Assembly (NCBI RefSeq): GCF_003865015.1
Contig: NZ_BHVV01000008.1
Coordinates: forward strand, 248,001 to 312,000
Length of the DNA: 64,000 bases
Reading direction: 5' to 3'
Origin: Sulfurisoma sediminicola
Lineage (GTDB): Bacteria; Pseudomonadota; Gammaproteobacteria; Burkholderiales; Rhodocyclaceae
This document shows, piece by piece, positions 29,288 through 44,066 of this stretch (its first letter is position 1; every line of letters starts with the position of its first letter). Position numbers and translations under genes: made by a program. Below the pieces are notes generated by a model, which saw only the letters and a list, made by a program, of their open reading frames with translations, made no database searches and was not told the DNA's origin.

Positions 29288-29614
29288 ATGGCCGCCCCCG
29301 CAACGACCGCAATCCCCAACCGGGCCGAGACGCTCAAGGTCCTTCGGCTCATGGGCGGCGATAAGCCGATCCTGATGCTGCCCGGCGACGCGGATGGCTA
29401 TGGCACTCGCTGGACCCTCGACGGGCAACAGGTGCAGCCAGCGATCGCCACATACCTCATGAAAGCCGACTTCATTGCCGACTCCGGCCCGACCGAGTTC
29501 GGTGCCAGAAAGCTTGCCTTGACCACCGACGGCACCCGATTCCGCAACGACGGCGTTCTTTGGTGGGCCGGACTCAGCCTTCTGCAAAGGCTGAAAATCA
29601 TGATCCTCGGTTGA
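29288..29614 (+). CDS. Uncharacterised 108-residue protein
   Basis: No family recognised. The chain is soluble-looking, with a repeated Leu/Gly pattern (RAETLKVLRLMGGDKPILML), a basic middle and a hydrophobic WWAGLSLLQRLKIMILG end that might be membrane-associated. It has no clear Shine-Dalgarno. It converges on prfC with only 2 nt between stop codons. Coding is supported by GC-rich third positions and a clean reading frame, but not by a known domain. Confidence 0.55.
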   Translation: MAAPATTAIPNRAETLKVLRLMGGDKPILMLPGDADGYGTRWTLDGQQVQPAIATYLMKADFIADSGPTEFGARKLALTTDGTRFRNDGVLWWAGLSLLQRLKIMILG

Positions 29615-29616
29615 TC

Positions 29617-31200
<1,584 letters not shown>

Positions 31201-31335
31201 GGCAGGAACGCAATGGGCATGAAGGGGCGCGATTATACGGAAGCCGGGCGCAAGCTTCTTTGCGAACCCTGCCCGGATAGGCGACAATTCGCTGTTTTCC
31301 AGACCTTTTTCGCTTCGCCACATACCCAAATCGCC

Positions 31336-32840
<1,505 letters not shown>

Positions 32841-32844
<4 letters not shown>

Positions 32845-34709
32845 GCACCACCCCGCTCGTTGCCGCCGAACTCGCGTTCGACGGCAACGGCATTCCCTAC
32901 GCTCCCGCCTACGGCGACGTATACCACTCCGCCGCCGGCGGACTCCAGCAGGCCCGCCACGTCTTTCTCGGCGGCAACGACCTGCCGGCGCGCTGGGCCG
33001 GGCGCGAGCAATTCACCATCCTCGAAACCGGCTTCGGCCTCGGCCTGAATTTCCTCGCCGCCTGGCAGGCCTGGCACGACGATCCGAACCGGCCGACGCG
33101 ACTGCACTTCGTTTCCGTAGAGAAGCATCCTTTTCGCACCGATGACCTCGCGCGGCTGCATGAAGCGTGGCCGGAACTGGCGCCGCTCGCCGCCGAGCTG
33201 CGCACGCAGTGGCCGCTGCTCATGCCCGGCCTGCACCGGCTGCACTTCGGCCCCGTCACGCTGACCCTGGCCTTCGGCGATGCGCTCGAGCTGCTGCCGC
33301 AGATCGTCGCCTGCGCCGACGCCTTCTTCCTCGACGGCTTCTCGCCGGCGAAGAATCCAGAGCTCTGGTCCGACGCGGTAATCGCCGAGTTGCGCCGTCT
33401 CGCCGCACCCGGCGCGACGCTCGCCACCTGGGCGGTCGCCGGCGACGTGCGGCGCCGTCTCGCCAGTGCCGAGTTTTCTCTCGAGAAGCGGCCGGGGTTC
33501 TCCGGCAAACGCCAGATGCTGTCCGGCCGGCTATCCGGCGCCGTCCCGCCGGAGTCGGCGTTTCAGGACCGCCGCGTCGCCGTGATCGGCGCCGGCATCG
33601 CCGGCACCGCGATCGCCGAGCGTCTCGCCGCGCGCGCCTTCGAGGTGACGCTCATCGATGCGGCCGCCGGCCCCGCGACAGGCGCCTCGGGCAATCCCGT
33701 CGGCATCATCCGCCCCCTGCCATCGCTCGACGACAACCGCCTCTCGCGCTGGCTGCGCGCCGGCTACCTGCACGCGGCGCGCCACCTGTCGGCTTTGCAG
33801 GCCGAGGGGCTGCCGCTGCGCTGGTCGCGCTGCGGCGTGCTGCATCTCGCCCGCGATCCGAAACATGAAGAGACCCAGCGCCGTGCCATCGCCGAGCAGG
33901 CGCCGCCGGCGGATTTCGCCCGCTTCGTCGAGCGCGACGAGGCCGCACGGCTCGCCGGTTGGCCGGTCGAGGCCGGGGGCTGGTGGTTCCCCGGCGGCGC
34001 CTGGATCGCGCCGCCGAGCTTCTGCGCCGCCAATCTCGCCCGCCATCCCGGCCGCGTCGCCACCCGCTTCGGCACGATGGTCGCCGGCATCGAGCGCCAG
34101 AACGACGTCTGGCGCTTGCGCGGCGGGAATGGCGATGTCATCGTCGAGGCGGCGCAGGTCGTGCTCGCCGCCGGCGCGCGGGTCGCACGGCTCGTGCCGG
34201 AACGAATGCTGCCGGTGTGGCCGGGACGCGGCACGGTATCCCTGCTGCCGGAAGCGGCGACGCCACAACTCGATGTCGTCGCCTGCCGCCTCGGCTATGT
34301 CACGCCGGCGGTCGACGGCATCCGCTGCGCCGGCGCAACGATGGCGCGCGACGAGGCGACGGAGCCGCGCATCGACGACCATCTCGAGAACCTGCAGCGG
34401 CTCGACATGATCCTCCCCGGCTTCGGCAAGGGGCTCGACCCCGCGCTGCTCGCCGGCCGCACCAGCTTCCGCCCGATGTCACCCGATCGCCTGCCCCTGG
34501 CCGGTGCGCTGCCGCCTTCGGCGGACCTGCCCGCCGACGGGCTCCATGTGCTCTCGGGCTTCGGCGCACGCGGTCTGGTCTGGGCAACGCTGGCGGCGGA
34601 ACTGCTGGCCAGCCGCATTGCCGGCGAGCCGCTGCCGCTCGAGGCCGACCTGGCCGCCGCCAGCGACCCCGCGCGCTTTCAGGCGAAGCCACCGCGGCGC
34701 CGTTTGTAA
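32841..34709 (+). CDS. mnmC: Bifunctional tRNA U34 methylaminomethyl enzyme MnmC
   Basis: 622 residues with two domains. The N-terminal SAM methyltransferase (about 1-230) has [13 protein letters not shown] and [15 protein letters not shown]. The C-terminal FAD oxidoreductase starts at [18 protein letters not shown] (about residue 250) and ends with the conserved [18 protein letters not shown]. The protein removes the carboxymethyl group and then methylates nm5s2U34. The GTG start overlaps the lysS stop. Fusion of both activities is the normal gammaproteobacterial form, so the gene is intact. Confidence 0.95.
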
Positions 34710-34731
34710 CAAACCTCCGCCAGATGTAACA
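34705..34731. promoter_or_regulatory. Paired TGTAACA boxes before the glycine-zipper gene
   Basis: TGTAACA occurs at 34705-34711 and again at 34725-34731, exactly 20 nt apart (two helical turns). This is a pattern used by OmpR-family regulators. The first copy overlaps the mnmC stop. The inverse word TGTTACA is paired 10 nt apart at 38359-38375 upstream of another gene. Confidence 0.45.
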
Positions 34732-34814
34732 CTTCATTGCATCCGTCCTCGTGGCCGGCGCTGGCTCGTTATAGTCCGTGCCAGCCAGGAAACAACTTCT
34801 TGAAAGAGGACACC

Positions 34815-35543
34815 ATGGAAAACAATCGCCCCACCCTTCATCCGGCCCTGATGATCGCTGCCGCCTCCGTCACCGCCCTGTCGCTCGCCGGCGTGGGCGT
34901 GCTGACCGGCGTGCTCCCCTTCGGCCAGAAGACCGCCGATGCCACCGCCCACCCGCAGCTGGCAGCCATGGCCCAGTCGGCCATGCCGACGCCGGCCGGC
35001 ATCGCCCCGCCCGCCGCGGCCCCGACGCCGACGGTCGCGGTCAATGTGAATAACGCGCCGGCTCACGTCGCTGCCGCGCCGAAGGCCGCCGCGCCGAAGC
35101 CGGTGCGCGTCGCCCGCAACGATTCCGACATCGAGGTATATCGCTCGGAGCGGGCTCCGTCGCAGATCCGCACCGCCGCGCCGATCTACGACCAGGCGCC
35201 GCCGATCTGCCGCGATTGCGGCACCATCGAGTCGGTGCGTGAAATCGCCAAGGAAGGCGAAGGCTCCGGCCTCGGTGCCGTCGCCGGCGGCGTGGTCGGC
35301 GGCGTGCTCGGCAATCAGGTCGGTAACGGCCGCGGCCGCGATCTCGCCACGGTCGCCGGTGCCATCGGCGGCGCCTTCGCCGGGCACCAGATCGAGAAGT
35401 CGCAGAAGAAAGTCGTCGACTACCAGATCACGGTCCGCCTCGAGGATGGCACGACCCGCGTCTTCCACCAGGACACGGCTCCGGCCTGGCGCAGCGGCGA
35501 CCGCGTGCGCATCGAAAACGGCTCGCTGGCCTCGCGCGCCTGA
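34815..35543 (+). CDS. Glycine-zipper 2TM protein (SlyB/17-kDa surface-antigen type)
   Basis: 242 residues. An N-terminal membrane anchor or signal segment (MIAAASVTALSLAGVGVL) is followed by an Ala/Pro-rich linker, a CRDCG pair of cysteines, and the glycine-zipper hairpin GLGAVAGGVVGGVLGNQVGNG...GAIGGAFAGHQIE. This is typical of outer-membrane SlyB/PcP-like proteins. The C-terminal YQITVRLEDGTTR domain completes the family. Role: envelope integrity, inferred. A good AAGAGG Shine-Dalgarno precedes ATG 34815. Paired TGTAACA boxes lie about 90-110 nt upstream. Confidence 0.85.
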   Translation: MENNRPTLHPALMIAAASVTALSLAGVGVLTGVLPFGQKTADATAHPQLAAMAQSAMPTPAGIAPPAAAPTPTVAVNVNNAPAHVAAAPKAAAPKPVRVARNDSDIEVYRSERAPSQIRTAAPIYDQAPPICRDCGTIESVREIAKEGEGSGLGAVAGGVVGGVLGNQVGNGRGRDLATVAGAIGGAFAGHQIEKSQKKVVDYQITVRLEDGTTRVFHQDTAPAWRSGDRVRIENGSLASRA

Positions 35544-35551
35544 CGCGCAAT

Positions 35552-35573
35552 GCGCGGCCGGCGACGGCCGCGC
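35552..35573 (+). terminator. Strong hairpin after the glycine-zipper gene
   Basis: GCGCGGCCG-GCGA-CGGCCGCGC, a perfect 9-bp stem with a 4-nt loop, 8 nt after the stop codon. No T-run follows, so it may act as a transcript-end stabiliser or a Rho-assisted terminator. Confidence 0.5.
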
Positions 35574-35590
35574 CGAAGAACAGGCAGCGT

Positions 35591-36433
35591 TCAGCCCGCA
35601 GGAGCGGGTTGAACTTTGAAGGTCCGGCGGCGCGGACCGCAGGCCGCCTGATCGAGCCGGGCGAGCGACTGCCCCAGCTCTTCCAGCCACGTCACCCCAC
35701 CCACCTTGACGATGACCGCCTCGGCCTCGCCGGCGATGTCGAACACGTCCCATCCCGACTCGGCCAGCAGCGTGAGAGCGATCTCCTCCGCTTCGCGCAA
35801 TTGATCCGACCGATAGGTGGTACGAAAGGCCGTGGCGCCGAGATAGGAAACAGCCGAAGCGGTCACCGCCGTTCCGGCCGCCGTGGTCGGCAATACGAGC
35901 GATAGCCCTTTCACCAGCGCCGCCGCCGGAAACAGCACCTGCGTCAGCACCGAGAACATCACCGTCGCCGCCGAGTTCTCGTCGTGATGGCGGCCGATGA
36001 CATGGCCCATCTCGCGGGCTATGACATAGGCCAGCACCGAGTCGGGCAAGTGAATGTCATGCGTTCCCTGCAGCACGACGATCATGCCGCCGGCGTTCGA
36101 AAGGACGCCGGCCTCGGCGCTGGGCGCCACCTCGAAGCGGAATTTGACGCCGCGTTCCTCAAGATCGGGATAGAGACGCCTGGCCGTCACCACGATTCGT
36201 TCCATCAGCTTGCGGATCTGTCGCTGGTATTCGAGTTGCAGGCACTGATCCTCGCTCTGCTCCTCGGTCGGTGGCGACGCCGTCGCCAGTTTCATCTGCA
36301 GGTCGACCTCGGAATAGACCTCGCTCACCGACGTGGGCACGACGACCTGCTGGCGGCCGCTCTGCGGCGAGGTGGCCGCGCAGCCGGCCAGCACGCAGGC
36401 TGAAACGATGGCGGTAGCGGAGCGCAACGACAT
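35591..36433 (-). CDS. M48-like lipoprotein with a broken HExxH motif (RExxH)
   Basis: 280 residues. The lipobox VLAGCAA makes it a predicted lipoprotein (cleavage before C18). The fold matches M48 peptidases: zinc-site helix VIAREMGHVIGRHHD, then a hydrophobic segment and the EAEEIA helix. The first zinc-ligand histidine of HExxH is Arg (R140, codon CGC; E141 and H144 are kept), a one-base change from His CAC. Metal binding and peptidase activity are probably lost. It has a TTGACA -35 upstream and is monocistronic between gltX and the glycine-zipper gene. Confidence 0.8.
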   Translation of the reverse strand: MSLRSATAIVSACVLAGCAATSPQSGRQQVVVPTSVSEVYSEVDLQMKLATASPPTEEQSEDQCLQLEYQRQIRKLMERIVVTARRLYPDLEERGVKFRFEVAPSAEAGVLSNAGGMIVVLQGTHDIHLPDSVLAYVIAREMGHVIGRHHDENSAATVMFSVLTQVLFPAAALVKGLSLVLPTTAAGTAVTASAVSYLGATAFRTTYRSDQLREAEEIALTLLAESGWDVFDIAGEAEAVIVKVGGVTWLEELGQSLARLDQAACGPRRRTFKVQPAPAG

Positions 36434-36463
36434 GGTGCTTAGGATGTGCCGCGCGCCCGGCGA

Positions 36464-36469
36464 TGTCAA
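36464..36469 (-). promoter_or_regulatory. -35 box of the RExxH M48-like gene
   Basis: Minus-strand TTGACA, a perfect -35. A weak -10 (CATCCT) follows 17 nt later at 36446-36441, and initiation would fall at or next to the ATG. Confidence 0.4.
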
Positions 36470-36485
36470 TGCGCGCGCCGCCCCC

Positions 36486-37877
36486 TCAAAGCACGGCGTC
36501 GAGCCGGCCCAGCACGTCCTCGCGTCCCAATACCTCGAGCACCGCGTCGATCGCCGGCGACTGCGGCTGGCCGAGCAGGGCCACGCGCAAGGGAATCGCC
36601 ACCTGCGGCATCTTGAGGCCGGTCGCGGCCAGCGTGTCCTTGAGCACCTGACTGAGCGCGGCGCGCTGCCATTCCGCCGCCGCCAGCCGCCCGCGCAATT
36701 CCCGCAGTGCCGCAAGTGCCGGCTCGGTGAAATGCTGGGCCCGCAACTCGGCAGCAGGATGCGTAGCGACGTAGAAGGGGTGCGCGGCGTCGGCGAGTTC
36801 GTTGAGCGTGGCGACGCGCTCCTTGTAGAGCGCGGCGACTTGCGCCGGATCGGGATGGTCGCCGACAGTCACGTCCTGTGCCGCCAGGCGCTTGCGGATC
36901 TCGCCGGCGAGGCGACCGTCGTCGGCCGCCTTGATGTAGTGGGCGTTGAGCCAGTTGAGCTTCTCGGTGTTGAACTGCGCCGCCGAGGGCGTGATGTGGG
37001 CGAGATCGAACCATTGCACGAACTGTTCGCGCGAGAAGACCTCCTCGTCGCCATGCGACCAGCCCAGGCGCGCCAGATAATTGATCACCGCCTCGGGCAG
37101 GTAGCCATCCTCGTCGTACTGCATCACCGACACCGCGCCGTGGCGCTTCGACAGCTTCTGGCCGTCGTCGCCGAGGATCATGGAGACGTGGGCGTATTCA
37201 GGCACTTCGGCGCCTAGCGCCTTGAGCACGTTGATCTGGCGCGGCGTGTTGTTTACATGGTCGTCGCCGCGGATGACGTGGGTGATCCGCATGTCCCAAT
37301 CGTCGACCACGACGCAAAAATTATAGGTCGGCGTGCCATCGGCGCGGGCGATGATGAAGTCGTCGAGTTCGTCGTTGGCGAACTCGATGCGGCCCTTGAC
37401 CAGGTCGTCCCATGCCACGGCACCCTGCTGCGGGTTCTTGAAGCGGACAACCGGCTGCACGCCCGAGGGCGGCGTCGGCAGCGCCTTGCCCGACTCGGGC
37501 CGCCAACGCCCGTCGTAGCGCGGCTTTTCACCGCGGGCGCGCTGCGCCTCGCGGATGTGGTCGAGTTCCTCGGGCGACATGTAGCAGTGGTAGGCGCTGC
37601 CGGCCGCCAGCATCTGTTCGATCACTTCCTTGTAGCGGTACATCCGCTGCATCTGGTAGAACGGGCCTTCGTCGTGGGCGAGATCGAGCCACTGCATGCC
37701 GTCGATGATGGCCTGCACCGCCTCGGGCGTCGAACGCTCGATGTCGGTGTCCTCGATGCGCAGGATGAAGGTGCCGCCGTGGCGACGGGCGTAGGCCCAG
37801 GAAAACAGCGCGGTGCGGGCGCCGCCGATGTGGAGATAGCCGGTCGGGCTGGGAGCGAAGCGGGTACGGACCGTCAT
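36486..37877 (-). CDS. gltX: Glutamyl-tRNA synthetase
   Basis: 463-residue class I synthetase. The HIGH motif appears as YLHIGGAR and KMSKS as KLSKRHG. The tail has the helical anticodon-binding domain. It makes Glu-tRNA-Glu (and possibly Glu-tRNA-Gln if no GlnRS exists; this cannot be told from one window). A -10 TAGAAT at 37913-37908 on the minus strand starts a transcript about 25 nt before the ATG. It is divergent from the tRNA-Val gene. Confidence 0.96.
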   Translation of the reverse strand: MTVRTRFAPSPTGYLHIGGARTALFSWAYARRHGGTFILRIEDTDIERSTPEAVQAIIDGMQWLDLAHDEGPFYQMQRMYRYKEVIEQMLAAGSAYHCYMSPEELDHIREAQRARGEKPRYDGRWRPESGKALPTPPSGVQPVVRFKNPQQGAVAWDDLVKGRIEFANDELDDFIIARADGTPTYNFCVVVDDWDMRITHVIRGDDHVNNTPRQINVLKALGAEVPEYAHVSMILGDDGQKLSKRHGAVSVMQYDEDGYLPEAVINYLARLGWSHGDEEVFSREQFVQWFDLAHITPSAAQFNTEKLNWLNAHYIKAADDGRLAGEIRKRLAAQDVTVGDHPDPAQVAALYKERVATLNELADAAHPFYVATHPAAELRAQHFTEPALAALRELRGRLAAAEWQRAALSQVLKDTLAATGLKMPQVAIPLRVALLGQPQSPAIDAVLEVLGREDVLGRLDAVL

Positions 37878-37941
37878 GACGAAAGGCTGGGTGTAGGGAG
37901 ACGCGCATTCTACGCGACAGCCCCGGCCGTCAATGGTCGAT

Positions 37942-37971
37942 TTGACGGCCCGCGCTGCCCTGTGGTGTAAT
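37942..37971 (+). promoter_or_regulatory. Promoter of tRNA-Val
   Basis: TTGACG (37942-37947), 18-nt spacer, TGTAAT (37966-37971) preceded by an extended -10 TGG. The expected start, about 37978, lies 9 nt before the mature tRNA. Confidence 0.7.
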
Positions 37972-37986
37972 GCGCGTCCTTTCGGC

Positions 37987-38061
37987 GGGCGGTTAGCTCA
38001 GCGGTAGAGCACTGCCTTCACACGGCAGGGGTCACTGGTTCGAACCCAGTACCGCCCACCA
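37987..38061 (+). tRNA. tRNA-Val(CAC)
   Basis: 75 nt including an encoded CCA. The acceptor stem GGGCGGT pairs with ACCGCCC, the D arm is AGCTCAGCGGTAGAGC, the anticodon stem CTGCC/GGCAG encloses loop TTCACAC (anticodon CAC) and the T arm is CTGGTTCGAACCCAG. It decodes GUG. A strong promoter and a rho-independent terminator flank it. Confidence 0.97.
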
Positions 38062-38082
38062 ATTGAACACCCGTAGAAATCG

Positions 38083-38120
38083 AGGGACTGGGACAACACG
38101 GCCTGGTCCCTTTTCATTTT
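38083..38120 (+). terminator. Rho-independent terminator of tRNA-Val
   Basis: AGGGAC...GTCCCT stem (38083-38088 with 38106-38111), extended inward by G-U and G-C pairs, followed by TTTTCATTTT. It lies 22 nt after the tRNA. Confidence 0.8.
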
Positions 38121-38523
38121 GTACGGGCCATGTCCGGAATACCGAACGGACCGAGGCGACGAAGCTTCAGCGGCGGACTGCCCCGGCGGCGCCCCGGCCT
38201 CGTCCGGCCATCAGCCTATTGCGAATTCCAGGGACCTGTCGTTATTTGGCGACACTAGCCGCAAGCGGAATAGTTCGCAATGATGCAACACGCTCTCCGC
38301 TAGGCATTCTTCCGACCGCCGGCAGACGAGCCGGTACTCGGCGTTACCGTAGGGCGCTTGTTACAGCCTGTTACAACGCTCCGACGAACTACCGGTAGGT
38401 TCGCTCTCTCTATGAACACGTGCAAGCGGATGCGTAGCGGAGGGGCCGCAGGGAACGCCGGAACAAGCCACCGCGCAGCTTCTGGGGACGCCCCGTGATC
38501 AAACTCCACCAGGGAGGCAGGAC
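38121..38523. other. Gap without a gene (about 400 nt)
   Basis: No credible coding frame. The only visible signals are the TGTTACA pair (38359-38375) and the Shine-Dalgarno AGGGAGG just before 38524. Composition looks slightly lower in GC than the neighbours. Confidence 0.6.
38359..38375. promoter_or_regulatory. Paired TGTTACA boxes in the gap before the TPR-like gene
   Basis: TGTTACA occurs at 38359-38365 and at 38369-38375, 10 nt apart (one helical turn). It is the reverse complement of the TGTAACA pair at 34705-34731, suggesting one shared OmpR-type regulator. Confidence 0.45.
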
Positions 38524-38934
38524 ATGACACAAGCCATGATCGACCTACTTGCAATCTGCTGCCAGAACGGCAATCTCGAGATGATGGAAACGGTAGCCCG
38601 CAGCATGCTGGCGGCTGTTCCAGACGACATCGTCGCCTGGCAGTTCCTTGGGCTGACCCTCTACATGAAGGGGCGCCCGGACGATGCCATCCGGGTCTTC
38701 AGGAGCTTTGCCAAGGTCGCAGCACGTCGCTCCTCCAGATTGGCAACGAGCTGCGAACTCGCCGCGACGGCCAGTTACCACCTGGCCACACAGGCGGGGT
38801 CTGGTCTCACAAAAGGCTGGGCGGGAATTGCGAAAATTCTGACGCAGATCGGCTTCAAGCGACACGCCGCCAATGCCCGCAAAGCGGCGCTGTCGGCCGG
38901 GGGAATGCCCGATCCGAATCTGATCGGCGACTAG
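38524..38934 (+). CDS. Small TPR-like protein of unknown role
   Basis: 136 residues. The middle (AWQFLGLTLYMKGRPDDAIRVF) looks like a tetratricopeptide repeat, with a second helical pair around CELAATASYHLATQAGS. No signal peptide is clear. No partner gene is adjacent: tRNA-Val is upstream and the uvrA operon converges downstream. The Shine-Dalgarno AGGGAGG before the ATG is excellent, which supports real expression. Function unknown; protein-protein interaction is the only fair inference. Confidence 0.7.
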   Translation: MTQAMIDLLAICCQNGNLEMMETVARSMLAAVPDDIVAWQFLGLTLYMKGRPDDAIRVFRSFAKVAARRSSRLATSCELAATASYHLATQAGSGLTKGWAGIAKILTQIGFKRHAANARKAALSAGGMPDPNLIGD

Positions 38935-39031
38935 ACTGCGCACAGGCGTGGCGGGCCAGAACGCCACGTGTCGCATTCCCCGGATTGCGCAGACACCCTA
39001 AAACCGGGGACATTCGCTTAGCGAGCAGGCC

Positions 39032-39366
39032 TCATGCCCGCTCTCCCCTGTTCGCACTCTCCTCGTAGAGCGCCCGGCCCAGCGCCTTCCAGGCCGGCCC
39101 GCCGTGAGTGTGGATGCCCTCGTTGGCGCTCTCGGTCATGACGGTCAACATCAGCTGCGCCAGCCCGAACAACTCGATGCGGGCGCGCGTCTTCGGATCC
39201 TTCGAAGTGCATTCGGGATTCTCGCGATCCATGTGGCATTCGATCGCCTCGCGCGCGAGTTGCGCCACCTGCGCCGAATCGTCCCAGTCGATGCCCAACA
39301 CCAGGCCCCAGCGCGCGATCTCGCGCTCGAGTTGCTGTGCCTGCCCGGCGAAGTCCTCGAATCCGC

Positions 39367-39370
<4 letters not shown>
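39032..39370 (-). CDS. Small conserved protein coupled to uvrA
   Basis: 112 residues, cytosolic by appearance. Its ATG overlaps the uvrA TGA by 4 nt (39367-39370), so it is translated after uvrA. Visible features are an amphipathic N-terminal helix ([18 protein letters not shown]) and a Cys/His pair ([11 protein letters not shown]). I do not recognise a domain. The tight coupling to uvrA hints at, but does not prove, a DNA-repair link. Confidence 0.65.
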
Positions 39371-42249
<2,879 letters not shown>

Positions 42250-42341
42250 GGGGCGGGAATGGCCTGCAGGTGGGGTTGGGCGACCTGCTAATATACGCGA
42301 CCCGTTTTTCCAAAGCCATCCGGCCCCGCCTCCCCACCCCC

Positions 42342-43526
42342 ATGCGTTCCCCCAGCTCGGACCCGATGAGCCCCGCCGAGCGCCGTGCCGGCGCTTCGCT
42401 CGCCGCCATCTTCGGCCTGCGCATGCTGGGGCTGTTCCTGATCCTGCCCGTCTTTGCCGTCGGCGCCAGGGAACTCGCCGGTGGCGACAACCTGACGCTG
42501 GTCGGCATCGCGCTGGGCGCCTACGGCCTGACCCAGGCGCTGTTCCAGATTCCCTTCGGCGCGGCCTCCGACCGCTGGGGCAGGAAGCCCGTGATCGTCG
42601 CCGGCCTGCTGATGTTCGCCGTCGGCAGCGCCGTCGCCGCGCTGGCCCAGGACATGCCGACGATGATCGCCGGCCGCGTGCTGCAGGGCGCCGGCGCCAT
42701 CTCGGCGGCGGTGACCGCGCTGGCCGCCGACCTCACGCGCGAGCACCACCGCACCAAGGTCATGGCGATGATCGGATCCTCCATCGGCCTGGTCTTCGCC
42801 GGCTCGCTGGTGGCCGCGCCGCTGCTCTACGCGGCCGTCGGTCTCGCCGGCATCTTCTGGCTCACCGGCCTGCTGTCGCTGGCCGCCATCGGGCTGGTGC
42901 TGTTCGTGGTCCCGGCGGCCCCGCCCGTGCCGCGCGCCATCGGCGGCATGGGGCAGGTGCTGCGGGACGGCCAGCTGATGCGGCTCAACATCGGCGTCTT
43001 CGCCCTGCACGTGATGCAGACGGCGATGTGGGTCACCGTGCCGGCGGCGCTCGCCGCCAGCGGCGGCCTGGCGACGGCCGAGCACTGGAAGGTCTACCTG
43101 CCGGCGGTGCTGGTGTCCTTCGTCATCATGGTGCCGGCGATCATCGTGGCCGAGAAGCGCAATGCCATGAAGCCGATCTTCCTTGCCGCCATCGCGCTGC
43201 TGCTGCTGGTGCAGCTCGGACTGCATTTTTACGGGGCCGGCCTGTGGCCGCTGGCGTTGTGGCTGACGCTGTTCTTCGTCGCCTTCAACGTGCTCGAGGC
43301 GACGCAACCGTCGTGGATTTCGCGTATCGCGCCGCCGCACGCAAAGGGAACGGCGCTGGGCATTTACAATACCCTGCAGTCGCTCGGCCTGTTTCTCGGC
43401 GGCGCGCTCGGCGGCTGGCTGGCGCAGCACCATGGCGCGAGCGCGGTCAGCCTGTTCTGCGCGGGCTTGGCCTTGGTGTGGCTGGTGGCATCGGCGGGGC
43501 TGGTCGCGCCGAAGCGGCGAACATGA
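42342..43526 (+). CDS. MFS transporter
   Basis: About 394 residues with 12 hydrophobic helices. The MFS motif A appears as [21 protein letters not shown] second half of six helices follows a cytosolic loop near residue 190. It is divergent from uvrA and 24 nt upstream of ssb, an arrangement seen in other betaproteobacteria, where the protein is annotated as a drug/sugar MFS efflux protein. Substrate unknown. The start at 42342 is chosen; 42366 is an in-frame alternative. Confidence 0.85.
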   Translation: MRSPSSDPMSPAERRAGASLAAIFGLRMLGLFLILPVFAVGARELAGGDNLTLVGIALGAYGLTQALFQIPFGAASDRWGRKPVIVAGLLMFAVGSAVAALAQDMPTMIAGRVLQGAGAISAAVTALAADLTREHHRTKVMAMIGSSIGLVFAGSLVAAPLLYAAVGLAGIFWLTGLLSLAAIGLVLFVVPAAPPVPRAIGGMGQVLRDGQLMRLNIGVFALHVMQTAMWVTVPAALAASGGLATAEHWKVYLPAVLVSFVIMVPAIIVAEKRNAMKPIFLAAIALLLLVQLGLHFYGAGLWPLALWLTLFFVAFNVLEATQPSWISRIAPPHAKGTALGIYNTLQSLGLFLGGALGGWLAQHHGASAVSLFCAGLALVWLVASAGLVAPKRRT

Positions 43527-43550
43527 TGGATTCCTGGAGGAGGGACGGCA

Positions 43551-44018
43551 ATGGCATCGGTGAATAAGGTGATTCTGGTGGGTAATCTGGGCAAGGACCC
43601 GGAAGTGCGTTACATGCCGAATGGCGAAGCGGTGACCAACGTCACCATCGCGACCACGGACACCTGGAAGGACAAGGGCAGCGGCGAGAAGAAGGAGGCC
43701 ACCGAGTGGCACCGCGTCGTCTTCTTCCGCAAACTGGCCGAGATCGCCGGCCAGTACCTGAAGAAGGGCTCGCAGGTCTACATCGAGGGCTCGCTGAAGA
43801 CGCGCAAATGGCAGGGCCAGGACGGCCAGGACCGCTACACCACGGAGATCGTCGCCGACACCATGCAGATGCTCGGTCGTCGCGAAGGCATGGGCGGTGG
43901 CGACACGCCCGCGCGCGAGACCGGCGGCAGCCGTGGCACGCCGGCACAGGGCGGCAAGCCGGCGGCACAGCCCGCGGGTTCCAACTTCAACGACTTCGAG
44001 GACGACATTCCGTTCTGA
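43551..44018 (+). CDS. ssb: Single-stranded DNA-binding protein
   Basis: 155 residues. The OB-fold (residues 1-110) has the usual [17 protein letters not shown] start. A Gly/Pro/Gln-rich linker leads to the acidic tip DFEDDIPF that recruits partners such as RecJ and DNA polymerase III. The ATG is preceded by GGAGGAGGG. It follows the MFS gene on the same strand. Confidence 0.96.
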   Translation: MASVNKVILVGNLGKDPEVRYMPNGEAVTNVTIATTDTWKDKGSGEKKEATEWHRVVFFRKLAEIAGQYLKKGSQVYIEGSLKTRKWQGQDGQDRYTTEIVADTMQMLGRREGMGGGDTPARETGGSRGTPAQGGKPAAQPAGSNFNDFEDDIPF

Positions 44019-44066
44019 CCGGCCGCCGTAGCCGGAAACGATTGGGCGGTCACCCGGATCGGGCGC

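Noticed and set aside
38063-38398. Frame of 111 codons just after tRNA-Val
   Set aside because: It begins over the tRNA terminator, has no family resemblance and lacks a good ribosome site.
42250-42341. LexA box between uvrA and the MFS gene
   Set aside because: No CTGT-N8-ACAG match. uvrA may not be SOS-controlled by an E. coli-type LexA here, but absence of that motif is all that can be said.
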